Below, one piece after another: positions 42,286 through 50,925 of a stretch of DNA of 64,000 nucleotides (its first letter is position 1; every line of letters starts with the position of its first letter). The stretch lies in assembly GCF_011604685.1 (NCBI RefSeq), contig NZ_CP050063.1, positions 4,920,501 to 4,984,500 on the forward strand, in the 5' to 3' direction. The notes below the pieces were generated by a model. That model was not told where the DNA came from, searched no databases, and saw only the letters and a program-made list of their open reading frames with translations. Source of the stretch: Spirosoma aureum (GTDB lineage Bacteria > Bacteroidota > Bacteroidia > Cytophagales > Spirosomataceae). The position numbers and the translations under genes are program-made.

Positions 42286-43347
42286 ATGGAATTAGGCATC
42301 AGTAGCTTTGGCGAGATTAGCCCCGATGGCGTAGCTGGTAAAGCGATCAATGCACACCAGCGGATGCAGCAACTGCTGGAAGAAATAAAACTCGCTGATG
42401 AAGTCGGGCTTGACGTATTTGCGCTGGGCGAACACCATCGGCCCGATTTTGTGATATCGGCTCCCGAAGTGATTCTGGCAGCCGCAGCTACCATTACTAA
42501 AAACATTCGGTTGTCAAGCTCCGTTACGGTTCTGAGTTCAGCCGATCCGGTTCGGGTATTTCAGAATTTTGCGTCACTGGATCTTATCTCCAATGGGCGG
42601 GCAGAGATCATGGCCGGTCGTGGTTCATTTATCGAGTCCTTTCCGTTGTTTGGTTACGACTTACAGGATTATGACGAGCTTTTTACCGAAAAGCTGGATC
42701 TATTGGTCAACATTAACCGGCAGGAGTTGGTTAGCTGGCACGGTAAACACAGGGCTGCTATTGACAATCTGGGCGTTTATCCACGGCCTTATCAGTCTGC
42801 CCTACCGATCTGGCTGGCCGTTGGCGGTACACCGGCTTCAGCCGTGCGGGCGGGCCGAATGAACCTTCCTATGACCCTCGCTATGCTGGGCGGCACGCCC
42901 GATCGGTTTGTTCCCTTAATTAACCTGTTCAGGCAATCGGCCAAAGACGCCGGGCATGATGTAAAGCAATTACCACTAGGCATCAATTCTCACTTTTATG
43001 CAGCCGATCAGTCGCAACAGGCTGCTGATGAGTTGTATCCGCCCTATCAGCTCATGATGAACCGGATTGGCAAGGAACGCGGCTGGCCTCCTCTGGGACG
43101 GGAGCAGTTTGAGTATATGCGTCAATATGGACCACTTACAGTAGGCAGCCCACAGCAGATCATCGACAAGATCCTGCACTTCCATGAGCTGTTCCAGAAT
43201 ACGCGTTACCTGGCCCAACTGATTGGTGGACAACAATTTCCCCATAAAAAAACGCTGCACGCCATCGAATTATTCGGCACCAAAATAGCACCGGTTATCC
43301 GGAAAGAGCTGGCAACAAAAAAAGAGACTATTAATCAGGAAGACTGA
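42286..43347 (+). CDS. LLM-class flavin-dependent oxidoreductase
   Basis: A 353-residue luciferase-like monooxygenase-fold protein. Typical stretches are Met-Glu-Leu-Gly-Ile-Ser-Ser-Phe-Gly at the start, Leu-Gly-Glu-His-His-Arg-Pro-Asp-Phe near residue 47, Ile-Arg-Leu-Ser-Ser-Ser-Val-Thr-Val-Leu-Ser near 75, Gly-Arg-Gly-Ser-Phe-Ile-Glu-Ser-Phe near 108, and Ile-Trp-Leu-Ala-Val-Gly-Gly-Thr-Pro near 172. It would use FMN supplied by a reductase. Substrate unknown. No partner reductase is adjacent. Confidence 0.9.
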   Translation: MELGISSFGEISPDGVAGKAINAHQRMQQLLEEIKLADEVGLDVFALGEHHRPDFVISAPEVILAAAATITKNIRLSSSVTVLSSADPVRVFQNFASLDLISNGRAEIMAGRGSFIESFPLFGYDLQDYDELFTEKLDLLVNINRQELVSWHGKHRAAIDNLGVYPRPYQSALPIWLAVGGTPASAVRAGRMNLPMTLAMLGGTPDRFVPLINLFRQSAKDAGHDVKQLPLGINSHFYAADQSQQAADELYPPYQLMMNRIGKERGWPPLGREQFEYMRQYGPLTVGSPQQIIDKILHFHELFQNTRYLAQLIGGQQFPHKKTLHAIELFGTKIAPVIRKELATKKETINQED

Positions 43348-43931
43348 TTCATCGCTAAAAGTAACAGGGAGTATGAACGTGGGGATCTAAATCGGCATCC
43401 GTCTGGAACCTAACCTAAACGTTTGCGAATGTCGGCTCTTGCAGATCGTATAATTGACTTACACATGTTTCTTCTTACCCAATCGCTTAAACAAGGGATT
43501 GATGTATCCAGTCAACAATGAGCTAAAGGCCAGCATGTAACTATCGGTTTTTCGCCAAACGAAATATAGACAGCTTCTCTTTTTGACCTTACTGGCTTAC
43601 CTTCACTTGAACCGTGACTGAGTCAGTAAGGTAGTTAATGAATTGTTGGTTTCTTAAAACCGACTCAGCCAGAATGGTTTACCCTGGATTAAACACTTGC
43701 CCTCCCGTCAATACCTTCCAACTGGTGTCAGACTGGTTAGCTACTTTATCAACTTGATTAAGCACTCACCAATACATGATCAACTGGAACAATTGGCGCG
43801 TTCATTCATGGCACATACGTTCGTATAACAATCTCTCCGCTGGACGGTTATTTTATTGATCCTGCCGTCAAACAATAACCTCCCTAAATCTAATCTGGTC
43901 AATCAAAAACCGGGACTTTCCCAAAAGCTGC
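43348..43931 (+). other. Intergenic stretch, no gene seen
   Basis: About 580 nt between the LLM gene and the molybdenum-enzyme operon. All frames are broken by stops within a few codons. A short palindrome ACTGAGTCAGT lies near 43617. No clear -7 box or hairpin with a T-tract was found. The promoter of the downstream operon must be here but is not recognisable. Confidence 0.6.
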
Positions 43932-44717
43932 ATGCAGGAAGGCAACGAAACCCCTCAACTGACTGAGGACGAAAAGAAGCTGTTTGAAGATCTGATGCCA
44001 GAGGATCTTAACGAAATTCTGGATACTGGCGTGAACAGGCGCCACTTTTTAAAGCTGTTGACACTCGCTGGCGGGGGTATACTGGCAGCACAATCAGCTA
44101 CGGCAGAGCAGGTGCTAACCCGATCGCTCAGTCTTCCGTTTGACAATCCCTCACCAGCAACTATAGAAAATGGGGTTACCGTTTCGCTCAGGGTCAATGG
44201 AGCAGCCCGAAAACTACTGGTCGATTCCAGAATGACGCTACTGGATACCCTGCGCGAAAGGCTGGAACTGACTGGTTCTAAAAAAGGCTGTGACCACGGT
44301 CAATGCGGAGCCTGCACCGTAATGGTGGACGGTCGACGCGTCTTGTCCTGTCTGACTCTGGCCGCAACCTGCGAGGGGAAAAGCGTTAAAACGATCGAAG
44401 GACTGGCCCAAGGCAATGAACTGCATCCCATGCAGGCTGCTTTTCTTAAACACGATGGGTTCCAGTGTGGCTTCTGTACACCCGGCCAGATCTGCTCGGC
44501 AGTGGCTTTGATGGACGAAGCTAAGAATGGAGATGCGAGTTATGTAACCGACAATATTCGCCAAAAATCAGGACCGGTCCAGTTGTCGAACGAGGAGATT
44601 CGAGAGCGAATGTCGGGGAATTTGTGCCGCTGCGGTGCTTACCCAAACATTGTGGCTGCCATTCAGGAAGTACACAGCGGAAAACCCGTAGAACAGACCT
44701 GGCAGTTTGTCGGCTAA
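43932..44717 (+). CDS. 2Fe-2S subunit of a PaoABC-like molybdenum oxidoreductase, Tat-exported
   Basis: The small subunit of a xanthine dehydrogenase-family enzyme. Residues 1-65 include a long acidic head and a twin-arginine signal (Asn-Arg-Arg-His-Phe-Leu-Lys-Leu-Leu then Ala/Gly-rich). The plant-type 2Fe-2S domain has Gly-Cys-Asp-His-Gly-Gln-Cys-Gly-Ala-Cys and a later Leu-Ser-Cys-Leu. The helical second cluster domain has Cys-Gly-Phe-Cys-Thr-Pro-Gly-Gln and Leu-Cys-Arg-Cys-Gly. Electrons pass through these clusters from the Mo site to the FAD subunit. Only this subunit carries an export signal, so the assembled complex is probably carried across with it, as for E. coli PaoABC. Confidence 0.93.
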   Translation: MQEGNETPQLTEDEKKLFEDLMPEDLNEILDTGVNRRHFLKLLTLAGGGILAAQSATAEQVLTRSLSLPFDNPSPATIENGVTVSLRVNGAARKLLVDSRMTLLDTLRERLELTGSKKGCDHGQCGACTVMVDGRRVLSCLTLAATCEGKSVKTIEGLAQGNELHPMQAAFLKHDGFQCGFCTPGQICSAVALMDEAKNGDASYVTDNIRQKSGPVQLSNEEIRERMSGNLCRCGAYPNIVAAIQEVHSGKPVEQTWQFVG

Positions 44718-44737
44718 CCCATTCCAACCTGTATCTC

Positions 44738-45745
44738 ATGAGACCTTTTAGCTATACATACGCCAAAGACATCGCATCGGCCGTAAAACAATTGACGGCT
44801 AATCGTGGCGCAAAGTTTCTGGCTGGCGGCACCAATCTGCTGGACCTGATGAAGGAGGATGTGGAACGACCTGATCAACTGATAGATATCAGCCGTCTAC
44901 CACTAACCCAGATCAGGGCCATTTCAACCGGAGCAAATCAGGGAGGCATTTCGATCGGCGGACTTGGCAGGAATACAGACGCAGCCAATCATCCGCTGAT
45001 TCGCCAAAACTATCCGCTTCTTAGCCAGGCTATTCTGGCTGGCGCATCCGGTCAGATCCGGAATATGGCGACCAATGGCGGCAACCTGATGCAACGAACC
45101 CGATGCCCCTATTTTTATGACGTGGCCATGCCCTGCAACAAACGCGAGCCGGGAACGGGCTGTGGGGCGCTGGAAGGCATTAACCGAATGCATGCGATCT
45201 TTGGCTGGTCGGATAAATGTGTTGCGGTCTATCCGTCCGATATGGCTGTCGCGCTGGCCGCGCTGGACTCTGTCGTCGTTGTCAGCAATACAGCCGGACA
45301 GGAGCGTAGAATTCCATTGGCCGATTTTCATCGGTTGCCGGGTGATTCGCCGGAAAAAGAGACGAATCTAAGTCATGGCGAATTGATTACGTCCATTGAG
45401 CTGCCTAAAAATAAGTTTGCCGACCAATCTTATTACCTGAAAGTTCGTGACCGTGCTTCGTATGCATTTGCGCTGATCTCGGTAGCTGCCGCTCTTGAAA
45501 TGGATGGTAACCGAATCATTCGGGCCAGTCTGGCCATGGGCGGTGTGGCGCACAAACCCTGGCGGGCGTTGAAAGCAGAACAGTTGCTCGCCGGAAAAGA
45601 AGCGACCGAAGCGAATTTCAGGGCAGCGGCCGCAGCAGAGATGTCGGATGCCAGACCATTGGCGCACAATAAATTTAAAGTTGAACTGGGCAGCCGGAGC
45701 CTGGCGCTCGCGCTCCAACTGGCCAGAAATGGGAACAAGTCCTGA
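44738..45745 (+). CDS. FAD-binding subunit with extra 4Fe-4S site (PaoB-like)
   Basis: The 335-residue medium subunit. Leu-Ala-Gly-Gly-Thr-Asn-Leu-Leu-Asp near residue 35 and Asn-Met-Ala-Thr-Asn-Gly-Gly-Asn-Leu near 107 bind FAD. Between them and the C-domain is Arg-Cys-Pro-Tyr-Phe-Tyr-Asp-Val-Ala-Met-Pro-Cys-Asn-Lys-Arg, then Gly-Thr-Gly-Cys-Gly-Ala. This Cys set is the one that binds an additional 4Fe-4S cluster in E. coli PaoB. The ATG at 44738 is chosen over a longer frame that overlaps the upstream gene. It is 20 nt after the small subunit and 21 nt before the large one. Confidence 0.92.
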   Translation: MRPFSYTYAKDIASAVKQLTANRGAKFLAGGTNLLDLMKEDVERPDQLIDISRLPLTQIRAISTGANQGGISIGGLGRNTDAANHPLIRQNYPLLSQAILAGASGQIRNMATNGGNLMQRTRCPYFYDVAMPCNKREPGTGCGALEGINRMHAIFGWSDKCVAVYPSDMAVALAALDSVVVVSNTAGQERRIPLADFHRLPGDSPEKETNLSHGELITSIELPKNKFADQSYYLKVRDRASYAFALISVAAALEMDGNRIIRASLAMGGVAHKPWRALKAEQLLAGKEATEANFRAAAAAEMSDARPLAHNKFKVELGSRSLALALQLARNGNKS

Positions 45746-45766
45746 TGTGTATACGCCCTTAATGCC

Positions 45767-47887
45767 ATGCAAGAAAAAAATAAGCTAACCGGAACACCTG
45801 TCAGCCGTATCGACGGAATTTTGAAGGTGACTGGCAAAGCGGATTATTCCACAGACCACCCGGTTAAGAATGTCGCTTATGCGGTTCTGTTCAAAAGTAC
45901 AATTGCGGCAGGAACGATCGTAGACATCGACACCTCCTCTGCTGAAAAATCACCGGGTGTTCTGGCGGTGATCACCCACAAAAATGCGCCTAAACTCAAT
46001 GTAAAAGGAGGCCTTCGCGGGGGTGCGCTGCTGCAAAGTCCCGTTATTGAATTTCACGGCCAGCACATAGGGCTGGTCGTTGCCGAAACGTTTGAACAGG
46101 CTCGGTATGCCTCCCGTCTGATCAGGGTAGACTATGAAAAGGCTGCGGCTAAGGTTGATTTTAGCAAACTGGCGAACCAGGCAGTACCCCCCAAAGACCC
46201 TGCGGAAGAAAAGCGGGGTGACGCGAAAGCAGCAATGAGTACAGCCGCCTACACGATTGAGGAAGTGTATGCAACACCAATCGAGCACCATCACCCACTG
46301 GAACCCCATGCCACCATTGCCGAATGGAATGGAGACCATGTGACACTATACAATAGCTCGCAAATCGTAAACGGGGCGCAAAACGCAGCGGCAGCCACGC
46401 TTAATCTCAAGCCGGAAAACGTCAGGATCGTCTCCCCCTATATCGGAGGTGGTTTTGGCTCCAAAGGGGGTCAGTGGGCCAATCTGGTGCTGGCGGCTGT
46501 GGCGGCTAAAGCGGTTAACCGCCCCGTAAAACTGGCACTGGCCCGCCAGCAAATGGTCAATTCGGTCGGGCTTCGGCAACGAAATTATCAGAAAGTAAGT
46601 CTGGCGGCTACTAAAGACGGAAAACTGATCGCATTGGCCCATGAAATTACGACCCATTGTGCCATACAAACTGAATTTGTGGAACCTTGTGGCGACTGCT
46701 CGAAGATCATGTACGATGTGCCTAACGCACTCATTAGCTACCGGGTTGTGCCGATGCATATGATCCTGCCAACCTATACCCGTGGCCCCGGAAAATCGAC
46801 GGGAAGCTTTGCCCTCGAATCGGCCATGGATGAGCTGGCATACAAGCTAAAAATGGACCCGATCGAATTTCGGATTAAGAACGAACCCACGCGTGATCCG
46901 TCCAATGGCAAACCGTGGTCTTCGCGGAAGACAGTTCAATGTTTACAGGAAGGTGCCCAAGCGTTCGGCTGGGAAAAGCGCAAGCCAGAGCCTCGCCAGA
47001 ATCAGCAGGGTAATTACCTGATCGGTTATGGTGTTGCCTGTGGCACCTATCCGGCCCATCAGCGACCGAGTTCAGCCCTGGTGAAGCTGAAGCGGGAGGG
47101 CAGCGATGTTCGGGCGACCATTGAACTGGCCGCTGCGGATCTGGGAACGGGCACTTACACCATTCTGGCCCAAACGGCAGCCGATGTATTGGGCATGCCA
47201 CTTTCCAAAATAACCGTTACGATTGGCGATTCGAATCTGCCCCCGGCTGCCGGTGCGGTGGGGTCGGTCGGTGCGACCAGTTATGCTAATTCGGTCAATG
47301 ATGCCTGCCAAAAACTAATGGATGAACTGGTAGCTAAATCGGGTAAGCAATATTTTGTCCGACCAAGTGCTACTCAGTTAATGATTTCGGAAAATATAAG
47401 TGCTTATCAGGCCCGCGTAGATTCCAAAGCGCTGGAAAGTGCGGAAGCTTACTCATCCCATAGTTTCAATGCGAATTTTGCCGAGGTCCGGGTAAATATG
47501 TCTACCGGCATGGTTCGTGTTTCCCGTTTCCTGGCCGTAACGGGGGCAGGCAAGATTCTGAACCCCAAAACCGCCCGGTCGCAGATCATCGGTGGCAACG
47601 TCTGGGGCATTGGTATGGCACTGACTGAAGAGTCGGTAGTCGACCCGCGCTGGGGCAATTTTGTTACCCGCTCATTTGCTGATTATCACATTCCATCCAA
47701 CCTGGATATTGGCAGCATGGAAGCTATTTTTATCCGTGAAGAAGATACGCTCGCCAATAAATTAGGGGTTAAAGGAATTGGCGAAGTAGGCATTGTTGGC
47801 GTAGCTGCTGCTGTTGCCAACGCCGTTTTCAATGCTACAGGCAAACGGGTCCGTGAATTGCCTATAACTCCGGATAAGCTTTTGTGA
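45767..47887 (+). CDS. Molybdopterin-binding catalytic subunit (PaoC/YagR-like)
   Basis: The 706-residue large subunit of the xanthine dehydrogenase/aldehyde oxidase family. An N-terminal alpha/beta domain (Gly-Lys-Ala-Asp-Tyr-Ser near 25) is followed by the Mo-cofactor domains. Gly-Gly-Gly-Phe-Gly-Ser-Lys near 225, Thr-Arg-Gly-Pro-Gly-Lys-Ser-Thr-Gly near 340, and the catalytic Glu in Gly-Ile-Gly-Glu-Val-Gly near 670 are visible. With the 4Fe-4S-bearing FAD subunit this suggests a periplasmic aldehyde oxidoreductase rather than a purine hydroxylase. No XdhC/PaoD maturation gene is in the window. Confidence 0.93.
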   Translation: MQEKNKLTGTPVSRIDGILKVTGKADYSTDHPVKNVAYAVLFKSTIAAGTIVDIDTSSAEKSPGVLAVITHKNAPKLNVKGGLRGGALLQSPVIEFHGQHIGLVVAETFEQARYASRLIRVDYEKAAAKVDFSKLANQAVPPKDPAEEKRGDAKAAMSTAAYTIEEVYATPIEHHHPLEPHATIAEWNGDHVTLYNSSQIVNGAQNAAAATLNLKPENVRIVSPYIGGGFGSKGGQWANLVLAAVAAKAVNRPVKLALARQQMVNSVGLRQRNYQKVSLAATKDGKLIALAHEITTHCAIQTEFVEPCGDCSKIMYDVPNALISYRVVPMHMILPTYTRGPGKSTGSFALESAMDELAYKLKMDPIEFRIKNEPTRDPSNGKPWSSRKTVQCLQEGAQAFGWEKRKPEPRQNQQGNYLIGYGVACGTYPAHQRPSSALVKLKREGSDVRATIELAAADLGTGTYTILAQTAADVLGMPLSKITVTIGDSNLPPAAGAVGSVGATSYANSVNDACQKLMDELVAKSGKQYFVRPSATQLMISENISAYQARVDSKALESAEAYSSHSFNANFAEVRVNMSTGMVRVSRFLAVTGAGKILNPKTARSQIIGGNVWGIGMALTEESVVDPRWGNFVTRSFADYHIPSNLDIGSMEAIFIREEDTLANKLGVKGIGEVGIVGVAAAVANAVFNATGKRVRELPITPDKLL

Positions 47888-47905
47888 GTCTACTGGTCTT
47901 TCCAG

Positions 47906-47946
47906 AAAAGCCATGCTTGATTTCCCAATTGTTAGCATGGCTTTTT
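47906..47946 (+). terminator. Rho-independent terminator of the molybdenum-enzyme operon
   Basis: A perfect 12-bp stem (aaaagccatgct with agcatggctttt), 16-nt loop and trailing T-run, 18 nt after the large-subunit stop codon. Confidence 0.85.
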
Positions 47947-47962
47947 GTAGCTGCTATTTATT

Positions 47963-48039
47963 AGGTTTATCGCACAGAGGCCATAGCCGTGCCACGGTTT
48001 TGAACCGTGGCACGGCTATGGCCTCTGTGCGATAAACCT
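47963..48039. repeat. Perfect long inverted repeat, 37-bp arms and 3-nt loop (palindromic element B)
   Basis: Arms at 47963-47999 and 48003-48039 are exact reverse complements. Each arm includes the smaller palindrome CCGTG-C-CACGG, and the core AGCCGTGyCACGGT is shared with the element at 17338-17411. It comes 16 nt after a complete terminator, so it is not needed for ending that operon. The remaining 240 nt before the next gene hold nothing recognisable. Confidence 0.93.
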
Positions 48040-48282
48040 GTTTCCCATGCTTTCCTTTTGGGTTCCAGCGAGGCTGTAATGCGCTCTGCGAGTGAGTTTG
48101 TTATAACTCCCGACTACGCCACGATCACCCATCCAATTGGCTGGTACAATTATTTTTAGCGGGAAAACCCATTAGGAATGTATATAAACCTGACTTTCTT
48201 TTTCTATAAAGTAGAGATTCAGGAAAACACACTCTGATCGTGAACTAACTATTTTGTCAATAACCCTTAATTCAGATTTATA

Positions 48283-49602
48283 ATGCAAGAGGAACAGTCA
48301 ATTAATCGGCGGGATTTCATCGCAAAAACAGCTACGGCAGTGGCTGGTTTCATGATTGTCCCCCGTTTTGTGCTGGGCGGGAAACGAGCCGACGGCTCGA
48401 AATACATAGCACCCAGTGACGTCATTTCACTAGGTTTTATCGGCACAGGCAAGCAGGGACGGGGCTTGACATCGTCCTTTCTCAGTACGAACGAAGCCCG
48501 GATTGTGGCAATTAGCGAGGTGTATAAAGCCAAGGCTCAATTGACTCTCGATCGAATAAAAGCGCATTACGAAAAAAATACGCAACTCGGTGCTTACTCA
48601 GATATTCCCGTTCATACTGATTTCAGGGAACTCCTGGCTCGCAAAGACGTTGACGCGGTTGTGATTGCCGCACCCGATCATTGGCACGCGGCTATGGCCG
48701 TTCGTGCCGCTGAGGCCGGTAAAGATATCTACTGTGAAAAACCACTGGCGCTAACTGTCAAAGAAGGCCGCGCCATGGTGAATGCCGCCCGCAAATACAA
48801 CCGGGTGTTTCAGACTGGAAGTATGCAGCGGTCATGGCCTGAATTCCGGCAAACGGCCGAACTGGTCCGCAATGGTTATATCGGTGAGGTCAAGAGCATT
48901 AAAGTTAACGTCGGTCCTCCTCCAACTCCCTACAATCTGCCCGCAGAGCCGATTCCTGATGGGTTGGACTGGAGCAAGTGGCTTGGCCCTAATACGCCGG
49001 TTCCTTTTAATTCGGAATTAGCGCCACCAACCTCAAAAGACGTATTTCCCAACTGGCGCAACTACAAAGAGTTTGGCGGTGGCATGGTAACCGACTGGGG
49101 TGCGCACATGTTCGATATTGTGCAGTGGGCTCTGGATATGGACAACAGCGGTCCGGTCGAAGTAATTGCACCCGATGGTAAAGAGCACCCCTTTCTGACG
49201 TATCACTACGATAATGGGATTGTGATGACCCATGAAAAATGGGATTGGAGCAACGCCATTCTCTTTACGGGAACAGAGGGTGAACTACGGGTGCAACGTC
49301 GGAAACTAGAAACGACGCCGGCCTCACTGGCCACGAAGGTTATTGGCGAGACCGAAAAACACGTGTACCATAGCGACAATCATTACAAAGACTTTTTGGA
49401 CGCCATGCGGAAACGGAGCAAGCCCATTTGTGATGTGGAAATAGGTCACCGCACGGCATCGGTTTGTAATATTGGCAATATTGCCTACCAGTTAAAACGG
49501 CCCCTGCAATGGAACCCGAAGAAGGAAATATTTAAAAATGATGCAGAAGCAAATGCGTTGCTCGGACGCCCGATGCTCAATGAATGGGCGATTAAGATTT
49601 AA
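48283..49602 (+). CDS. Gfo/Idh/MocA oxidoreductase with Tat signal
   Basis: A 439-residue exported oxidoreductase. Asn-Arg-Arg-Asp-Phe-Ile-Ala-Lys with a following Ala/Val-rich segment is a Tat signal. The nucleotide fold opens Leu-Gly-Phe-Ile-Gly-Thr-Gly-Lys-Gln-Gly; Ala-Pro-Asp-His-Trp-His is near residue 131, Glu-Lys-Pro near 154, and Gly-Gly-Gly-Met-Val-Thr-Asp-Trp-Gly-Ala-His-Met near 272. It is a different lineage from the Tat-exported paralogue upstream of the GlcNAc transporter: the His-Trp-rich segment is absent. Probably oxidises or hydrolyses a sugar by an NAD-dependent route. It is a single-gene unit flanked by two hairpins. Confidence 0.9.
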   Translation: MQEEQSINRRDFIAKTATAVAGFMIVPRFVLGGKRADGSKYIAPSDVISLGFIGTGKQGRGLTSSFLSTNEARIVAISEVYKAKAQLTLDRIKAHYEKNTQLGAYSDIPVHTDFRELLARKDVDAVVIAAPDHWHAAMAVRAAEAGKDIYCEKPLALTVKEGRAMVNAARKYNRVFQTGSMQRSWPEFRQTAELVRNGYIGEVKSIKVNVGPPPTPYNLPAEPIPDGLDWSKWLGPNTPVPFNSELAPPTSKDVFPNWRNYKEFGGGMVTDWGAHMFDIVQWALDMDNSGPVEVIAPDGKEHPFLTYHYDNGIVMTHEKWDWSNAILFTGTEGELRVQRRKLETTPASLATKVIGETEKHVYHSDNHYKDFLDAMRKRSKPICDVEIGHRTASVCNIGNIAYQLKRPLQWNPKKEIFKNDAEANALLGRPMLNEWAIKI

Positions 49603-49611
49603 ATGAACGAT

Positions 49612-49663
49612 TTTAGTCCTGCCAACGCAAACCGAAATCTTGACTTGCTTTGGCAGGACTAAA
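49612..49663. repeat. Long hairpin after the oxidoreductase gene, 19-bp arms
   Basis: Arms at 49612-49630 and 49645-49663 match with one mismatch; the loop is 14 nt. It begins 10 nt after the stop codon and lies between convergent genes, so it may end both transcripts. It does not contain the CCGTGnCACGG core of the two longer elements. Confidence 0.75.
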
Positions 49664-49696
49664 CAGCTCAAAAAGTGAAAAATTAGTTTTTTAAGA

Positions 49697-50086
49697 CTAT
49701 TTCTTACGCATTACCAGCTTTCCATCGAACACTTGCTGCCATTGCCAAATGACCTTGCCCTTCTCTCGCTTCAATATGAGTAAGGGGTCATTAATCTTCA
49801 CTCGGTCTTTGGCATAAAAAGCCCCCTCTTTGGTTGATCTGTAATACACCTTTAATAAACCGGAGGTGCCTGTTGCCCAGCACTCCAGTCGGTAGAATGT
49901 TTGAATTCCCTCGGCGCGAAGCTCACATAGATTCATGCCCCGGTATTGATCGGCTACCTGTAAAGAGTAGGTAACGCCATCGGGATGTTCACCCGTCCAG
50001 GTTCCAAGCCAGCTATCGGTTTGTCGGAAACTAACCAGTGGCAACCCAATCAAAACCAAACAGACAATTGGCACTAATTTACGCAT
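49697..50086 (-). CDS. Small secreted protein, possible DUF5991-like, function unknown
   Basis: The ATG at 50086 gives 129 residues with a signal peptide (Met-Arg-Lys-Leu-Val-Pro-Ile-Val, ending near Val-Ser-Phe-Arg-Gln). The mature part has Trp-Leu-Gly-Thr-Trp-Thr-Gly-Glu at its start and ends in strands with Val-Ile-Trp-Gln-Trp-Gln, as in small lipocalin-like or DUF5991 domains. The longer frame to 50137 is rejected because it would bury the signal and run towards the -7 box. Confidence 0.7.
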   Translation of the reverse strand: MRKLVPIVCLVLIGLPLVSFRQTDSWLGTWTGEHPDGVTYSLQVADQYRGMNLCELRAEGIQTFYRLECWATGTSGLLKVYYRSTKEGAFYAKDRVKINDPLLILKREKGKVIWQWQQVFDGKLVMRKK

Positions 50087-50105
50087 ATGTGATTTAGGTT
50101 TTTTG

Positions 50106-50130
50106 TGCATGTAGCATGCAGCCAAAGGTA
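50106..50130 (-). promoter_or_regulatory. -7 box and overlapping inverted repeat
   Basis: TACCTTTG at 50123-50130 (minus) fits TAnnTTTG, about 40 nt before the ATG at 50086. TGCATG-tag-CATGCA at 50106-50120 spans the expected transcription start and could be an operator. Confidence 0.4.
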
Positions 50131-50293
50131 AAGGCAACTAAAGAGATTCAGCGATCCATACATGCAACGTATTGTGTCGGGCAATTGGGCGAATGAGCTT
50201 ATTCTGGATCGATAGCCCAAAGCGACTGGAATGTACTCGTAACTCAGGCTGACGAAGAAGGTTTTAAACGTATGTATTTTCGATCATAAAATC

Positions 50294-50336
50294 TTTATTG
50301 AGGCTAAACTCACACTGTTCATTCAGCCTCAATAAA
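50294..50336 (-). terminator. Hairpin terminator of the NUDIX gene
   Basis: A perfect 12-bp stem (50294-50305 with 50325-50336) and 19-nt loop. On the minus strand it is followed by GATTTTATG. It lies about 45 nt past the NUDIX stop codon. Confidence 0.65.
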
Positions 50337-50379
50337 TGGGATTTCACCATTCAATTTAGTACGTCCAATAGCTACATTT

Positions 50380-50874
50380 CTAACGCGTAAACGCACTCGG
50401 GCTGGCAGTTAATGCATCATCGAGCCAGAACGGATGAAGCCTGGCTAGTTCATCCGGAAGGGCATCTACCCCAAAGAGCCGTAATGCCTGCGTTTCTTCA
50501 TTGGCAAACCCTTCGTTAAGTTCACTCAGCAACTCTCCTTTAAAATAAGTCGTTACATACTGAACAATGCGGTTGGGGTAAGTATAAGTCTGCGATGCGG
50601 GCTCAGAATAGACGCCGATTAACCGATCGATGCGAACCTGTACATCTGTTTCCTCGCTGATTTCCCGATAGATCGCCTGTTCAACCGTTTCGCCAAATTC
50701 GACATGACCGCCCAGCAATCCCCATTGATTGACATCCCGTCTTTTTTGTAATAGAATCCTGCCCTGGTTATCGAAGATGATGGCGGCTACAGCGGGCAAA
50801 ATGAGTTGCAGAGGTTTTTCCACGTGTGATAGGCGTCTAAAATCCAGCCAGGTAAATGTAGCTGTTAAAACCAA
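50380..50874 (-). CDS. NUDIX hydrolase
   Basis: A 164-residue pyrophosphohydrolase. The NUDIX box is present: Gly-Gly-His-Val-Glu-Phe-Gly-Glu-Thr-Val-Glu, then Arg-Glu-Ile-Ser-Glu-Glu-Thr-Asp, with the metal-binding glutamates. Gln-Trp-Gly-Leu-Leu before the box matches housekeeping or ADP-ribose/NADH-type members. A GTG 17 codons in (Glu-Lys-Pro-Leu-Gln next) is an alternative start. It is divergent from the Crp/Fnr gene with about 50 nt between. Confidence 0.88.
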   Translation of the reverse strand: MVLTATFTWLDFRRLSHVEKPLQLILPAVAAIIFDNQGRILLQKRRDVNQWGLLGGHVEFGETVEQAIYREISEETDVQVRIDRLIGVYSEPASQTYTYPNRIVQYVTTYFKGELLSELNEGFANEETQALRLFGVDALPDELARLHPFWLDDALTASPSAFTR

Positions 50875-50925
50875 TTCATTTTGCTTTATTTGGCAAAACG
50901 ATGTACGACTTCAACCTGTACTAAA

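Noticed and set aside
43348-43931. Hidden gene or RNA in the long gap before the molybdenum-enzyme operon
   Set aside because: No frame longer than a few dozen codons with coding character, no structured hairpin and no tRNA-like pattern was found.
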